A DNA stretch of 64,000 nt from Dermabacteraceae bacterium TAE3-ERU27 (GCA_019218415.1 JAHUUL010000001.1:372001-436000); one strand, 5' to 3'. Counted from the stretch's first letter, positions 52,721 to 61,850 are shown. Numbers and translations are program-made. Notes: generated by a model not told the origin, from the sequence alone.

Positions 52721-53791
52721 TTAATTTCCCTGTTCCTTAGCTAGCGGTACTGGATTTGCCGCGTCCTCCCTGGCGTGCCAGGAGTGCAGGCTGTAATCGA
52801 GGCGCCAGCCGAGGCTTTCGTAAAGCCCGTTAGCGCCGGTAAGAGACTCGGAATCGACCTCTAATAAAACTCGTTTGTCCCCGCGCTGCACGGCGTCGCG
52901 CAGCACCGCGTACATCAGCGCCTTGGAGACGCCGCGCCCCCGCGCCGCGCTGTGCACCCCCAGGTAGGCGACGTACTGGGCGGGGCCTTCGCCGTCGCTT
53001 TCCGGCACTTCGGTGCTGATCAGCGCGCCCCCTGGGTGCCAGTCGCCGCGCTCGTCGCAAACCTCTGCGAGCCACCAGAGGTCAAAGCTGTGGCCGGGGG
53101 ATTCATGCATACGCTGCATGAACTCGGGCAGGGATTCGCGGTGAGAGTTGAAGTGATCCGTGAAGGATTCCTCGAGCAGCAGATGCACGTTGCGCACGTC
53201 GCGCGCGAGCGGCATGCCGTCGCTGTGGGTGTGGATGCGGCGCACGCGCACGCCCTCGCGGGGCGCGGGCGGGTTTAGATCGTCCTTGGTGACCGGCCGC
53301 GTCATCTCCCAAAACACGCGCGTCTTGGCGAATCCCGCCTCCGCCAGCCACCCGGCGGTGCGTTGATCTCGTTCGTCGAGGTCTACGCCGACCTGGGTGT
53401 CGGGCAGCCCCCGGGTGGCGGCGAGCCGCTGCGCCCCCGCGCGGATCCACCGCACGAGGTGCGGTGCCAGCCGTTCGTGGGAGTCCGCTACCAGCAGCTC
53501 GAACGAGCAGCGGCCCGCAGCGCGGTCATGCACTGCGGCCCAAGCGCACAGCTCCCCGGCCGAGGTGCGGATGAGCACCTGGTTGCGGGTCCAGGAACCG
53601 GTGCCGGTGACGCGGTCCGTGAGGGTTTCTAGGCTGTCGGCAGAGCCGCTGCGTACCCGCTCTCGCTGCGCGGTCAGCAGGGAATGTAGTTCGGGGATGT
53701 CCTCGGTGGTCGGCACCCCGGCCACGTACCCCTCCGGAAGCGCTGGCTGATCGGCCGGGGCGGGAATGAACACGCGGCTAGTTTCGGACAT
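52721..53791 (-). CDS. Double-GNAT acetyltransferase
   Basis: A 356-aa protein with two acetyltransferase-like halves. The C-terminal half is intact (YVAYLGVHSAARGRGVSKALMYAVLRDA with the acetyl-CoA loop R-G-R-G-V-S, then LLEVDSESLTGANGLYESLGW). The N-terminal half keeps the fold pattern but not the loop. The layout is that of mycothiol synthase-like tandem GNAT proteins, but identity with MshD is not claimed. AGGAGG lies only 1 nt before the ATG at 53791, so the start may be elsewhere by a few codons. It is upstream of nadB in the same operon. Confidence 0.78.
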   Translation of the reverse strand: MSETSRVFIPAPADQPALPEGYVAGVPTTEDIPELHSLLTAQRERVRSGSADSLETLTDRVTGTGSWTRNQVLIRTSAGELCAWAAVHDRAAGRCSFELLVADSHERLAPHLVRWIRAGAQRLAATRGLPDTQVGVDLDERDQRTAGWLAEAGFAKTRVFWEMTRPVTKDDLNPPAPREGVRVRRIHTHSDGMPLARDVRNVHLLLEESFTDHFNSHRESLPEFMQRMHESPGHSFDLWWLAEVCDERGDWHPGGALISTEVPESDGEGPAQYVAYLGVHSAARGRGVSKALMYAVLRDAVQRGDKRVLLEVDSESLTGANGLYESLGWRLDYSLHSWHAREDAANPVPLAKEQGN

Positions 53792-53951
53792 GCCTCCTAG
53801 TGTGCCAGGCATGGCAGGGGATGGCACCCCTCAATCTCGGAGCGCGGCGGGTGGGCGCGATCGCGAAAGAGGCAAGTTATCTGGGCAACATAAGTTCTTA
53901 ATAGCTGTTAACAGTTTGCCTTATGGGGGCATAGGGAATACTGTTGCCGTT

Positions 53952-55316
53952 GTGAACACAGCAACCCAGTCCCAGGAGCGCAGCCTGCTGCGCCGCATAA
54001 TCGACATCCCGTTCGGCTGGCAGGTGCTTGCCGGCCTCGTCCTCGGCGTCGTCCTCGGATTCGTCGCCATCAGCATCGGTCCCGTGGGGGAAGACCCCAA
54101 CTGGCTGACCGTCACCCTGAAGACCATCGGCAGCATCTTCGTGACGCTGCTGAAGGCGCTCGTGCCGCCGCTCGTCTTCCTCGCCATCGTCTCCTCCATC
54201 GCCAACCTGCGCCAGGTAACCAACGCCGCCCGCCTAGCGGGGAAGACCCTGCTCTGGTTCGCGATCACCTCCCTGGTGGCCGTGGCCATCGGGCTTACGC
54301 TCGGCATCTTCACCGCACCCGGCAGCAACACGGCCGTGACTGCGGCGCAGGCCAAGCGCGTCGGCACCCAGGGCGGCTGGCTGGACTTCCTCGGCGGCCT
54401 CGTGCCCAGCAACTTCCTCGGGCTGGGGGCCCACGTCTCTAGCGACGGTTCCGCCAGCGTCAGCTTCGACACCCTCCAGATTCTCGTCATCTCCATCGCC
54501 GTCGGTATTGCCGCGCTTTCGGTCGGCGAAAAGGCAGAGCCGTTCCTGAAGCTCACGTCCTCCCTGCTGGAGATCGTGCAGAAGATCCTCTGGTGGGTAA
54601 TCCGCCTGGCTCCGATCGGCACCGTCGGCCTGCTCGGCAACGCCGTGGTCAGCTATGGCTGGGGCACCATCGGCTCGCTCGGCGTGTTCGTGGCCGACAT
54701 CTACATTGGCATCCTGCTGGTGTTCCTGATCGTCTACCCGGCGATCCTGAAGCTCAACGGCCTCAGCGTGCGCTCCTTCTACCGCGGAGTCTGGCCCGCC
54801 ACCTCGCTGGCGTTCGTCTCCCGCAGCTCGCTCGGCACCATGCCGATGACCCAGACCGTCACCATCGAAAACCTCGGCGTACCCCGTCACTACGCCTCCT
54901 TCGCGGTGCCGCTCGGTGCCACCACCAAGATGGATGGCTGCGCCGCCATCTACCCGGCGCTCGCCGCAATCTTCGTGGCCAACTTCTTCGGGGTGCCGCT
55001 CGGCATCACTGACTACCTGCTGATCGTCGTTGTAGCGGTGTTCGGCTCGGCTGCCACCGCAGGTGTCACCGGGGCGACCGTCATGCTCACCCTGACGCTC
55101 TCCACCCTGGGGCTGCCCCTCGAAGGCGTCGGCCTGCTGCTCGCGGTAGACCCGATCCTCGACATGGGCCGCACCGCCCTCAACGTGACCGGCCAGGCGC
55201 TCGTGCCCGTGATCGTGTCGGCCCGCGAAAAGATCCTGGATCGCAAGGTTTACGACTCGGCGGCAGGCCGCGAAACCTTCGCGAACCTGGAAGAAAGCGA
55301 GCGCGCAGCCGCCTGA
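53952..55316 (+). CDS. Dicarboxylate/amino acid:cation symporter (DAACS family)
   Basis: A 454-aa membrane carrier of the GltP/SstT/DctA family that imports acidic amino acids, dicarboxylates or serine with Na+ or H+. Marks: FVTLLKALVPPLVFLAIVSSIANL, the serine-rich re-entrant loop FVSRSSLGTMPMTQT (in place of the usual SSS-x-TLP), the KMDGCAAIYPALAAIFVANFFG helix and DPILDMGRTALNVTGQ. I choose the GTG at 53952, just before the conserved SLLRRIIDIPFGWQVLAGL. The upstream part of the frame is probably leader DNA. Confidence 0.88.
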   Translation: MNTATQSQERSLLRRIIDIPFGWQVLAGLVLGVVLGFVAISIGPVGEDPNWLTVTLKTIGSIFVTLLKALVPPLVFLAIVSSIANLRQVTNAARLAGKTLLWFAITSLVAVAIGLTLGIFTAPGSNTAVTAAQAKRVGTQGGWLDFLGGLVPSNFLGLGAHVSSDGSASVSFDTLQILVISIAVGIAALSVGEKAEPFLKLTSSLLEIVQKILWWVIRLAPIGTVGLLGNAVVSYGWGTIGSLGVFVADIYIGILLVFLIVYPAILKLNGLSVRSFYRGVWPATSLAFVSRSSLGTMPMTQTVTIENLGVPRHYASFAVPLGATTKMDGCAAIYPALAAIFVANFFGVPLGITDYLLIVVVAVFGSAATAGVTGATVMLTLTLSTLGLPLEGVGLLLAVDPILDMGRTALNVTGQALVPVIVSAREKILDRKVYDSAAGRETFANLEESERAAA

Positions 55317-55349
55317 AGAAGGCGTGCTAATCGCTAAACCCAACGCTCA

Positions 55350-55384
55350 CCGGGCGGTCCGTCTCATGCGGGCCGCCCGGTTTG
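55350..55384. terminator. Terminator after the symporter gene
   Basis: CCGGGCGGTCC pairs with GGCCGCCCGG around a 10-nt loop, followed by TTTGCTTG. Confidence 0.8.
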
Positions 55385-55460
55385 CTTGCCGGGGTTGTTT
55401 ACGCGCCCGGGTGTGAGATTCTTAGGGGGTAGTTTTTCGCCAGGGCAGGAGAATAGGGAT

Positions 55461-57017
55461 ATGTCCGCTGAAGAGATCCGTAACGCCTACGCCTTCGCAG
55501 GGCCGCTCATCCATCTGGGGGCGCTCAGCGACGGCGATACCATCGAGGCCGATGTTCCCGTAAACCTAGCCCTTAGCATGCTCAACCGGCACGGGCTGAT
55601 CGCGGGCGCCACCGGCACCGGCAAAACCAAGACCCTGCAGGTGATCGCGGAGCAGGTGGCTGCCGCTGGCACCCCGGTCTTCGTGGCCGACATGAAGGGC
55701 GACCTGTCGGGCATCGCGGTGCCCGGCGAGGACAGCGAAAAAATTCGCGAACGCGCCGCGAAGCGCGGTCAAGAATGGCAGCCGCGCGCCGGAAGCAGCG
55801 AGTTCTACACCCTGGGCGGGCAGGGCACCGGCACCCCGATCCGCACCACCGTGTGCGACTTCGGCCCCGTGCTGCTGGCAAAGGTGCTCGACCTCAACGA
55901 AACCCAGGAAAGCTCCCTCGAGCTGATCTTCCACTACGCGGACAAGAACGGCCTGGCCCTGCTGGACCTCAAAGACCTGCGTTCCCTGATTCAGTTCCTC
56001 ACCTCCTCCGAAGGCAAGGCGGAATTGAAGGGAATCGGCGGTATTTCCAGCGCCACCGCGGGCGTCATCCTGCGCGAACTGACCGCTTTCGAGGCGTCGG
56101 GAGCCGACGTCTTCTTCGGCGAGCCCGCCTTCGATACCTCCGACCTGCTGCGCTACGACGACGCGGGCCACGGCATCATCAGCATCCTCTCCCTGCCGGG
56201 TGTGGCGCGTCGGCCCGAACTGTTCTCCACCTTCATGATGTGGCTGCTGGCCGATCTATACCAGGACCTGCCCGAGGTCGGCGACCAGCCGAAACCGAAG
56301 CTGGTGTTCTTCTTCGACGAGGCCCACCTGCTGTTCAAGGGGGCCTCCAAGGCGTTCCTGAACGAGGTCATCCAGACGGTGCGCCTGATCCGTTCCAAGG
56401 GCGTCGGCATCTTCTTCATCACTCAGACCCCGAAGGACGTTCCGGCCGACGTGCTGGCGCAGCTCGGCAACCGGGTGCAGCACGCTCTGCGCGCCTACAC
56501 CCCGGACGACGCGAAAGCCCTCAAAGCCACCGCCTCCACCTTCCCGCGCAGCGACTATGACCTGGTAGAGGTGATCCCCGCGCTCGGCACCGGCGAAGCC
56601 GTCGTCACCGTGATGAGCGAAGATGGCGCGCCCACCCCGGTGGCACGCACCGCCGTGCGCGCCCCCGAGTCCTCCATGAATCCCGCTCCGGAGGCCGAAG
56701 TGGCTCGTATCGTGGAGGGGTCGAAGCTGGCGAAACGTTACGGCGAAGTGATCGACCGCGAATCCGCGTACGAGATCCTGAACCGGCGGGCGAGCGAGCA
56801 GGCGACGGGTGCGGCCACCCCGGCGGCGCAGCAGGGAAGCGCCCCGGAAGAGGCCGAAACCGCCGCCGCGCGAACCAAGACGGCCACGAAAGAGGACGAA
56901 GGCGGCGGTTTCTTCAGCAACCCCGCAGTGCGTTCCTTCCTACGTTCCGCCGGCACCGTGCTAGGCCGGGAGATCACGCGCTCCCTGTTCGGCACGCGCC
57001 GACGCCGCCGCTACTAA
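55461..57017 (+). CDS. HerA-like/DUF853 ATPase
   Basis: A 518-aa cytosolic ATPase of the DUF853 (helicase HerA-like) family. Walker A is GATGTGKTKTLQ at about residues 49-60. Walker B is PKLVFFFDEAHLLFKGASKAF, and sensor-like GVGIFFITQTPKDVPADVLAQLGNRVQHALRAYTP follows, given here by its landmark TQTPKDVP. The C-terminus has an Ala/Glu-rich linker and a short basic end with R-R-R-R-Y. The physiological role of these proteins is not settled. GAATAGGGAT precedes the ATG. The next gene follows after a hairpin. Confidence 0.88.
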   Translation: MSAEEIRNAYAFAGPLIHLGALSDGDTIEADVPVNLALSMLNRHGLIAGATGTGKTKTLQVIAEQVAAAGTPVFVADMKGDLSGIAVPGEDSEKIRERAAKRGQEWQPRAGSSEFYTLGGQGTGTPIRTTVCDFGPVLLAKVLDLNETQESSLELIFHYADKNGLALLDLKDLRSLIQFLTSSEGKAELKGIGGISSATAGVILRELTAFEASGADVFFGEPAFDTSDLLRYDDAGHGIISILSLPGVARRPELFSTFMMWLLADLYQDLPEVGDQPKPKLVFFFDEAHLLFKGASKAFLNEVIQTVRLIRSKGVGIFFITQTPKDVPADVLAQLGNRVQHALRAYTPDDAKALKATASTFPRSDYDLVEVIPALGTGEAVVTVMSEDGAPTPVARTAVRAPESSMNPAPEAEVARIVEGSKLAKRYGEVIDRESAYEILNRRASEQATGAATPAAQQGSAPEEAETAAARTKTATKEDEGGGFFSNPAVRSFLRSAGTVLGREITRSLFGTRRRRRY

Positions 57018-57031
57018 CGGCCCACGGGAGA

Positions 57032-57063
57032 TTTCCTCCCTGGGCCTGACCCCAGGGAGGAAA
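57032..57063 (+). promoter_or_regulatory. Perfect hairpin that buries the ribosome binding site of the next gene
   Basis: TTTCCTCCCTGGG (57032-57044) and CCCAGGGAGGAAA (57051-57063) form a perfect 13-bp stem with a 6-nt loop. The right arm contains AGGGAGG, the only ribosome binding site for the TTG at 57065. Closed, it would block translation. It has no T-run, so it is not a standard terminator. Confidence 0.7.
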
Positions 57064-57064
57064 C

Positions 57065-57547
57065 TTGATCGACTACACGCCGTACTGGTTCCCCGTGGAC
57101 CTAGCCGGCCCGCTGCTGTGGGGCTGTTTGGCGCTCGCCGCGCTAGCTGTTGCGGGCGGGGTAGCGCTGCTGTGTGCGGGCTGCGATAGGAAAGACCGGA
57201 CGGTGCGGGCGCTCGCCGTTTTGGCGGTGTTTTCCCTGGCCGGGGCCAGCGGCTTCTGGGGCCTGAAATGGCTGGCCGTAGACCACGCCCGCCAGGTGTT
57301 CGCCACCTACAACGCGGTCCCGGACGATCCGGAGAGCACCCCGATTAAACCCGGTCCCTACGAGGGGCCCTACATGCTCACCTACACCCACCCGGAGACG
57401 GGCAAGCAGACCCGGCTGTTTTGCGGGATCCGCATGATTGCACCGATGAATGGTGAGGGTAGCAAGCTGCGCGTCTCCTGCTGGCAGGGGGAAATGCACA
57501 ACGGTAAGTCGGTTAAGCCGAAGGAGTTCCGGGAGAAGCTGCGGTAG
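57065..57547 (+). CDS. Small membrane protein with extracytoplasmic domain
   Basis: A 160-aa protein starting at TTG (MIDYTPYWFPVDLAGP...), with two hydrophobic helices (about residues 12-38 and 48-68) and a soluble C-terminal domain of about 90 aa holding two cysteines (LFCGIRMI and VSCWQGEM). No family recognised. Its start signal is inside a perfect hairpin, so expression is probably regulated or normally low. The last 35 bp overlap the 3' end of the converging glycosyltransferase gene. Confidence 0.6.
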   Translation: MIDYTPYWFPVDLAGPLLWGCLALAALAVAGGVALLCAGCDRKDRTVRALAVLAVFSLAGASGFWGLKWLAVDHARQVFATYNAVPDDPESTPIKPGPYEGPYMLTYTHPETGKQTRLFCGIRMIAPMNGEGSKLRVSCWQGEMHNGKSVKPKEFREKLR

Positions 57548-58760
57548 TTGGGGGATAAGAATAAGGAACTGCTGGAGAGTGTGGGTTTTTCAGAAGCTCA
57601 AGCCAGGTATTAATTATACCCTCGGAAGGGTAGGAGGAAATATAGTTAAGGCAATCGGTGGACTTTTCGCGAAGCAAATCTTTGCTGTTGAAGACTTTAT
57701 TCATAGTTTCGGAAATTGCTTCGGGTGTATCCTCTTTGCATAAGAATCCGCAGGCCTCTGCAATTTCACGAGTCTTTGCAGAAGCTGGGGTTGCAATTAT
57801 AGGAATCCCATAGGAAGCAGACTCGAGCATAGACATAGGTTGGCCTTCGTATTCGGAGGCTAAAATTGAGACGTCTAAGTCGCTAAATATCTTTTCCCTG
57901 TTTGAGGCCCATCCGTGAAATGAGTAGCTCCCTTCAGGAAGCTTTTCTTGGGCTATTTTGCGACAACGATCTTCGTCTGGTCCGGTTCCATATACATGTA
58001 ATGACCAGTCAGGATATTTTTTAATGGATAGAGAAAAAGCCTCAATTATTAGAGGTAGTCTTTTTTCGGTACTCAACCGTGCAATAAATCCTATCTTTTT
58101 ATTGTTTAAAGAAGGGGATTTGCTACGCGATGGGACTTCGATTAGATTTTCAATATAAAAAACTGGAATTTTAAACTCTTCGGAAAAACGTGAAGCATCG
58201 AATCTTGACAGAGTCCCAAAGGGCTTCCCCGATTCTGCCATCTCCCGAATGTACCCCCTCTGGTCGACGCACGCGCTGTAGCATTCCCAGGAGTTGTGAA
58301 ACTGTGTTATAACATTAAACTTATTTGGTCGATTCGAGGTGCTTTTAAATATCTTCCTGAGCGGTTTGCAGATTGAGTTTGGGTTAAACACCGTTGGCAC
58401 TAGAATGACTGTATCTGTGTCGTATTTGCGGAAGTGCAGCAGTATCCTGACTTCTCGAATTGCTAGCCATATGGGAGTAAACGCCAGCTTTAAGGCATAT
58501 TTAATTCCTAAAGGTCCGGGATACTTTCTGGCTAATTTGTTGTATATTGTATATTCTTGATATTTGTTCGCTTCGAATAAGGTTGTATCTTTTGGGGCGG
58601 GCTTGAGTGCAGGATTTCCGCTAATGTGGGAGGGGGTTATGCCCCTTTTCCTAAGCTCCTTATCTAGAAGTTTCATGACTGAAGTTATTCCGCCGTTAAT
58701 CCCGTAATAGGGGTGGTATATAACGACTTTTTTTGATGATTTACTTACAGGTTTTACCAT
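57513..58760 (-). CDS. Glycosyltransferase family 4-like protein, AT-rich
   Basis: A 415-aa GT-B fold glycosyltransferase. The N-terminal part VVIYHPYYGINGGITSVMKLLDKELRKRG has the glycine-rich loop, and the C-terminal nucleotide-sugar domain shows KKIGFIARLSTEKRLPLIIEAF, WSLHVYGTGPDEDRCRKIA, YSFHGWAS and the EYEGQPMSMLESASYGIPIIATP block with its conserved E-x7-E. Its substrate is unknown; surface polysaccharide work is likely. The gene is far richer in A+T than its neighbours, which points to horizontal transfer. The last 15 or so residues (Pro/Ala/Ser-rich) read into antisense of the preceding gene, so the natural C-terminus may be lost. Confidence 0.82.
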   Translation of the reverse strand: MVKPVSKSSKKVVIYHPYYGINGGITSVMKLLDKELRKRGITPSHISGNPALKPAPKDTTLFEANKYQEYTIYNKLARKYPGPLGIKYALKLAFTPIWLAIREVRILLHFRKYDTDTVILVPTVFNPNSICKPLRKIFKSTSNRPNKFNVITQFHNSWECYSACVDQRGYIREMAESGKPFGTLSRFDASRFSEEFKIPVFYIENLIEVPSRSKSPSLNNKKIGFIARLSTEKRLPLIIEAFSLSIKKYPDWSLHVYGTGPDEDRCRKIAQEKLPEGSYSFHGWASNREKIFSDLDVSILASEYEGQPMSMLESASYGIPIIATPASAKTREIAEACGFLCKEDTPEAISETMNKVFNSKDLLREKSTDCLNYISSYPSEGIINTWLELLKNPHSPAVPYSYPPTTAASPGTPSA

Positions 58761-58814
58761 AAACGTTCTGCTCGCTGCCGATTTGGTTTATCTTTTATTA
58801 TTTTTAAGGGGTGT

Positions 58815-58851
58815 AGTTATGTGCGAGCACAGAGTGTGCTCGCACATAACT
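58815..58851. terminator. Perfect 17-bp hairpin downstream of gpmA
   Basis: AGTTATGTGCGAGCACA and TGTGCTCGCACATAACT form a perfect stem with a GAG loop. It lies between the gpmA stop and the glycosyltransferase start on the minus strand. No T-run follows in that direction, so termination strength is uncertain; the shape would still make a stable 3' end. Confidence 0.6.
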
Positions 58852-58866
58852 AATTACCACTTATTG

Positions 58867-59613
58867 TTACTTCTTGCCCTGGTTAGCTACGGCCTCGGCG
58901 GCGGCCTTGGCAGCAACCGGGTCGAGGTAGCGGCCGCCCTTGACGGTCGGCTTGAAGTTTTCGTCCAGCTCGTAAACGAGCGGCTGGCCGGTCGGGATGT
59001 TCAGCTCCGAGATGTCCTCGTCGGAGATCTCGTCCAGGAACTTAACCAGCGCGCGCAGCGAGTTGCCGTGTGCGGCGACCAGAACGGTCTTGCCAGCCTC
59101 GAGATCCGGCTTGATGTCGGACTCCCAGTACGGGGTGAAGCGAGCCACGACGTCCTTCAGGCACTCGGCCTTCGGCATTTCGTCGCCCAGGCCTGCGTAG
59201 CGGGCCTCGCCGTCCTGCGAGAACTCGGTGCCGAACTCGATGTCCGGCGGCGGGGTGTCGTAGGAACGACGCCAAGCCATGAACTGCTCGTCGCCGTACT
59301 TGTCACGAATCTCGGTCTTGTTCATGCCCTGCAGAGCGCCGTAGTGACGCTCGTTCAGACGCCAGTTGCGGGTGACCGGGATCCAGTGCAGATCGGCCGC
59401 ATCCAGAGCCAGGTTCGCGGTCATGATGGCGCGGCGCAGCAGCGAGGTGTGCACCACGTCCGGCTTAATGCCGGATTCCTTCAGCAGCTTGCCGCCGTTG
59501 ACGGCCTCTTCCTTACCTGCCTCGGAGAGCGGCACATCCACCCAACCGGTGAACAGGTTCTTTGCATTCCATTCGCTCTCGCCGTGGCGGAGCAGTACCA
59601 GTGTGTAGGTCAT
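58867..59613 (-). CDS. gpmA: 2,3-bisphosphoglycerate-dependent phosphoglycerate mutase
   Basis: A 248-aa glycolytic enzyme interconverting 3- and 2-phosphoglycerate. The phosphohistidine motif is [12 protein letters not shown] at residues about 5-16, and [18 protein letters not shown] and [17 protein letters not shown] (second catalytic histidine) follow. Length and the C-terminal [20 protein letters not shown] agree with the family. The ATG is leaderless-like, with TAGGCT ending 6 nt upstream. A long open frame on the opposite strand is a shadow. Confidence 0.96.
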   Translation of the reverse strand: MTYTLVLLRHGESEWNAKNLFTGWVDVPLSEAGKEEAVNGGKLLKESGIKPDVVHTSLLRRAIMTANLALDAADLHWIPVTRNWRLNERHYGALQGMNKTEIRDKYGDEQFMAWRRSYDTPPPDIEFGTEFSQDGEARYAGLGDEMPKAECLKDVVARFTPYWESDIKPDLEAGKTVLVAAHGNSLRALVKFLDEISDEDISELNIPTGQPLVYELDENFKPTVKGGRYLDPVAAKAAAEAVANQGKK

Positions 59614-59619
59614 GTGTTA

Positions 59620-59625
59620 AGCCTA
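59620..59625 (-). promoter_or_regulatory. -10 box TAGGCT of gpmA
   Basis: Read on the minus strand, TAGGCT is followed by TAACAC and then the ATG of gpmA. Confidence 0.55.
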
Positions 59626-59734
59626 CGCGCTTAGCGCAGGGAAGAAAAAGGACAGCCGCCGGGCCTAGTGGGTGGGGAGCAAATAGCGGCAGGTCGGCTC
59701 GGGTTTACGGATTATCGCTACTTTTTCAGAAGGA

Positions 59735-60190
59735 CTACTTTTCCAGCAGGATGGTGACCGGGCCGTCGTTCGTTAGGGACACGCGCATGTGCGCCCCGAA
59801 CTGTCCGGTTTCCACCGGGACTCCCCGCTCGCGCACGGCCTCCACCAGGGAATTAAACACGGGTTCCGCGACCGGGCCGGGGGCGGCATCGTTCCAGGAG
59901 GGACGGCGTCCCTTGCGGGTGTCGGCATACAGCGTGAACTGGGAGACCAGCATGACGGACGCTCCCGCGTCCAGCACCGAGCGCTCGCCCTCCAGGATGC
60001 GCAGTTCGCAGATCTTGCGGGCGATGTATTCGACCTGTTCCGGGCCGTCGTCGTGGGTGACTCCCACCAGGACCAAAAGGCCCTCGCCGGTGAAGCCCGA
60101 AATACGTTCGCTGTTCTCGTTGTCAGGAGCGGAAGAATCCGACACCACGTCCACGCTGGCGCCCGCTACTCGTTGAATTACTGCACGCAT
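59735..60190 (-). CDS. dtd: D-aminoacyl-tRNA deacylase
   Basis: A 151-aa enzyme that removes D-amino acids from mischarged tRNA. It opens MRAVIQRVAGASVDV and has the family motifs LVLVGVTHDDG, SVMLVSQFTLYADTRKGRRPS (catalytic threonine region, SQFTLYAD) and VETGQFGAHMRVSLTNDGPVT (Gly-cisPro-like region replaced by GQFGAHM as usual). Length is exact for the family. TAGACT ends 6 nt before the ATG. Confidence 0.95.
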   Translation of the reverse strand: MRAVIQRVAGASVDVVSDSSAPDNENSERISGFTGEGLLVLVGVTHDDGPEQVEYIARKICELRILEGERSVLDAGASVMLVSQFTLYADTRKGRRPSWNDAAPGPVAEPVFNSLVEAVRERGVPVETGQFGAHMRVSLTNDGPVTILLEK

Positions 60191-60196
60191 GTCGGC

Positions 60197-60202
60197 AGTC
60201 TA
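60197..60202 (-). promoter_or_regulatory. -10 box TAGACT of dtd
   Basis: On the minus strand TAGACT is followed by GCCGAC and the ATG of dtd; no Shine-Dalgarno is present. Confidence 0.55.
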
Positions 60203-60231
60203 ACGAGCTCGGGTAGCGAACTTAAACAACT

Positions 60232-60356
60232 AGGTGCACTTCAGGCCGTTATCCCTCGCCCCCTGACGTTTGGGTGCACTAACTGCTGCGAAAACGCGGT
60301 TTACCCCACCGAAAGTGCACCTAGACGTAAGGGGTAGCCAAAAGTGCACCCAAACG
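60232..60356. repeat. Repeat A, inverted partner of 61851-61965
   Basis: A 125-bp segment with four GTGCAC hexamers, one arm reading GAAAACGCGGTTTA in the middle. The reverse complement of 61851-61965 matches it at roughly 85% by eye, with shared blocks GTTATCCCTCGCCC, CTGCGAAAACGCGGTTTA and AAAGTGCACCTA. It fills the gap between dtd and the MFS gene. Confidence 0.8.
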
Positions 60357-60377
60357 CCAGGTTAGGAGTGGCGGGCG

Positions 60378-61661
60378 TTAGGCGGCCCGGTGCCGACCTC
60401 CGGCTCCGGCCCCAGCCGTCAGCACGATAAACACACCCGCCGCAGCCAGCGTCAAGGTGGGCCACACAATCAGCGGCACGATTAGCCCGAACGCGGTTCC
60501 CAGGTAGCCGCCGCCGAAGGCCGCGAACGGCACGCAGCCCATCGCGATCATCCTGAGCGCTGCCGAAGCCCGGCCCAGCGAACCGGAATCGACCGACTGT
60601 GCCATGTAGGTGTAACCGGCGATGTTCGTCAGCGTCAGCGTGAGGGTCCACGCCACCACGAAAGCGATCATGAACGCCGCGCCGTAGGCGGGCAGTAGAT
60701 AGGCGCATAGCGGCAGGGCCGCCGAAAGGGTCTGGGCGAAAATGCCCACCGTGTAGATCGCCCTGGTCGGGAACCTGTCGGTCACCTTGACGCTGAGCAC
60801 GGCGGCGAACATGCCGGCCAGCGCCGCCAGCGTCCCGAGAATGCCGTAAAAGGCGGGAGAGAGGCCCAGGTTGCGCAGCACCAGCACCGTTTCCACCGAA
60901 TCTCCTATCGCGTAGCCGATGTTGCCGACCGCGTTCATCAGCACCACGGCGATTAATAGCCGGTTTCCGGCGATTACCTTGAAGCCGTGCGTGAACTCCT
61001 GCCAGACGGTGCCCGGCGCGATGTCCGACAGCTCGGGTGCCTGCTCGCCGTCGGCGTAGACCACGGCGGCGTCGCGGGCCGCCTTATCGCTCAGGTAGAG
61101 GCGCAGCATCAACACCAGCGTGAGGGCGAACAGGGCCACGGCCAGGCCGAGGGTGGCTACGCCGCCGATGGTGCTGATGGCGATACCGGCCAGGGCGGGG
61201 AAAACCACCCCGATAACGCGGTCCGCGGCGGCCAGCTTCGCCACCGTGCGGGAGATCAGCGCCTTATCGGAGGTGAGCAGCGGTACCAGCGTCACCTGCG
61301 CGTTTTCTGCCACCACGGTGAGCATGCCGATCAGCGTCACCGCCACCATCGTGCCCAGTACGCCTGCCTGCCCGGCGGCGTAGAGCGCGAAGAATACGCC
61401 CACCACCAGTGTTTTTGCGGTGATAGTGCCCAGCAAAGTCTTGAGGGGACCGACCCTGTCCACAAGCACCCCGGCGGGCACAGAAAGCAGCAGGAACGAG
61501 ATCGAGCCGAGCGCGTTTAGCAGGCCGATGTCGGCCGTGGTGAAGCCGAACGCGACCACCACCAGGATGCCGAGCGCGTCATCGAAGACGGTGTTTCCGG
61601 CGGCGTCGGACATATTCGCCGCGAGCGCGCGCCTAATGTTTGGGTTCTTCTGCGTGGCCAC
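60378..61661 (-). CDS. MFS transporter between inverted repeats
   Basis: A 427-aa protein with about twelve transmembrane helices. The loop between helices 2 and 3 reads LSVPAGVLVDRVGPLKTLL, the MFS motif G-x3-D-R-x-G, and the middle cytoplasmic loop is near residues 185-215. It looks like the MFS drug/antibiotic exporter-like group; substrate unknown. GTG start at 61661 with GAAGGA upstream. It is flanked on both sides by inverted copies of a 115-125 bp repeat, so this gene may have moved as a unit. Confidence 0.82.
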   Translation of the reverse strand: MATQKNPNIRRALAANMSDAAGNTVFDDALGILVVVAFGFTTADIGLLNALGSISFLLLSVPAGVLVDRVGPLKTLLGTITAKTLVVGVFFALYAAGQAGVLGTMVAVTLIGMLTVVAENAQVTLVPLLTSDKALISRTVAKLAAADRVIGVVFPALAGIAISTIGGVATLGLAVALFALTLVLMLRLYLSDKAARDAAVVYADGEQAPELSDIAPGTVWQEFTHGFKVIAGNRLLIAVVLMNAVGNIGYAIGDSVETVLVLRNLGLSPAFYGILGTLAALAGMFAAVLSVKVTDRFPTRAIYTVGIFAQTLSAALPLCAYLLPAYGAAFMIAFVVAWTLTLTLTNIAGYTYMAQSVDSGSLGRASAALRMIAMGCVPFAAFGGGYLGTAFGLIVPLIVWPTLTLAAAGVFIVLTAGAGAGGRHRAA

Positions 61662-61850
61662 TGCTAAGTCCTTCCGCGATGGCCGAGCCAGCGCACGGCA
61701 CCGTTTCCGATTATGCAGAAGAAAGCGCTGCGTGCAGCCCGTTTAACGGACCGCCCCGAAAACGTAATAAAAGCGTTACGCACCTACCGTCATGCGCGGC
61801 GGTTCAGCGGCCCAGCAGGTCTAGGTCCTGTGTTCTGTGCCTTTGCGTTA

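Noticed and set aside
58783-59634. Long plus-strand open frame opposite gpmA
   Set aside because: It is the mirror of a clear phosphoglycerate mutase gene in high-GC DNA and has no ribosome binding site or recognisable product.
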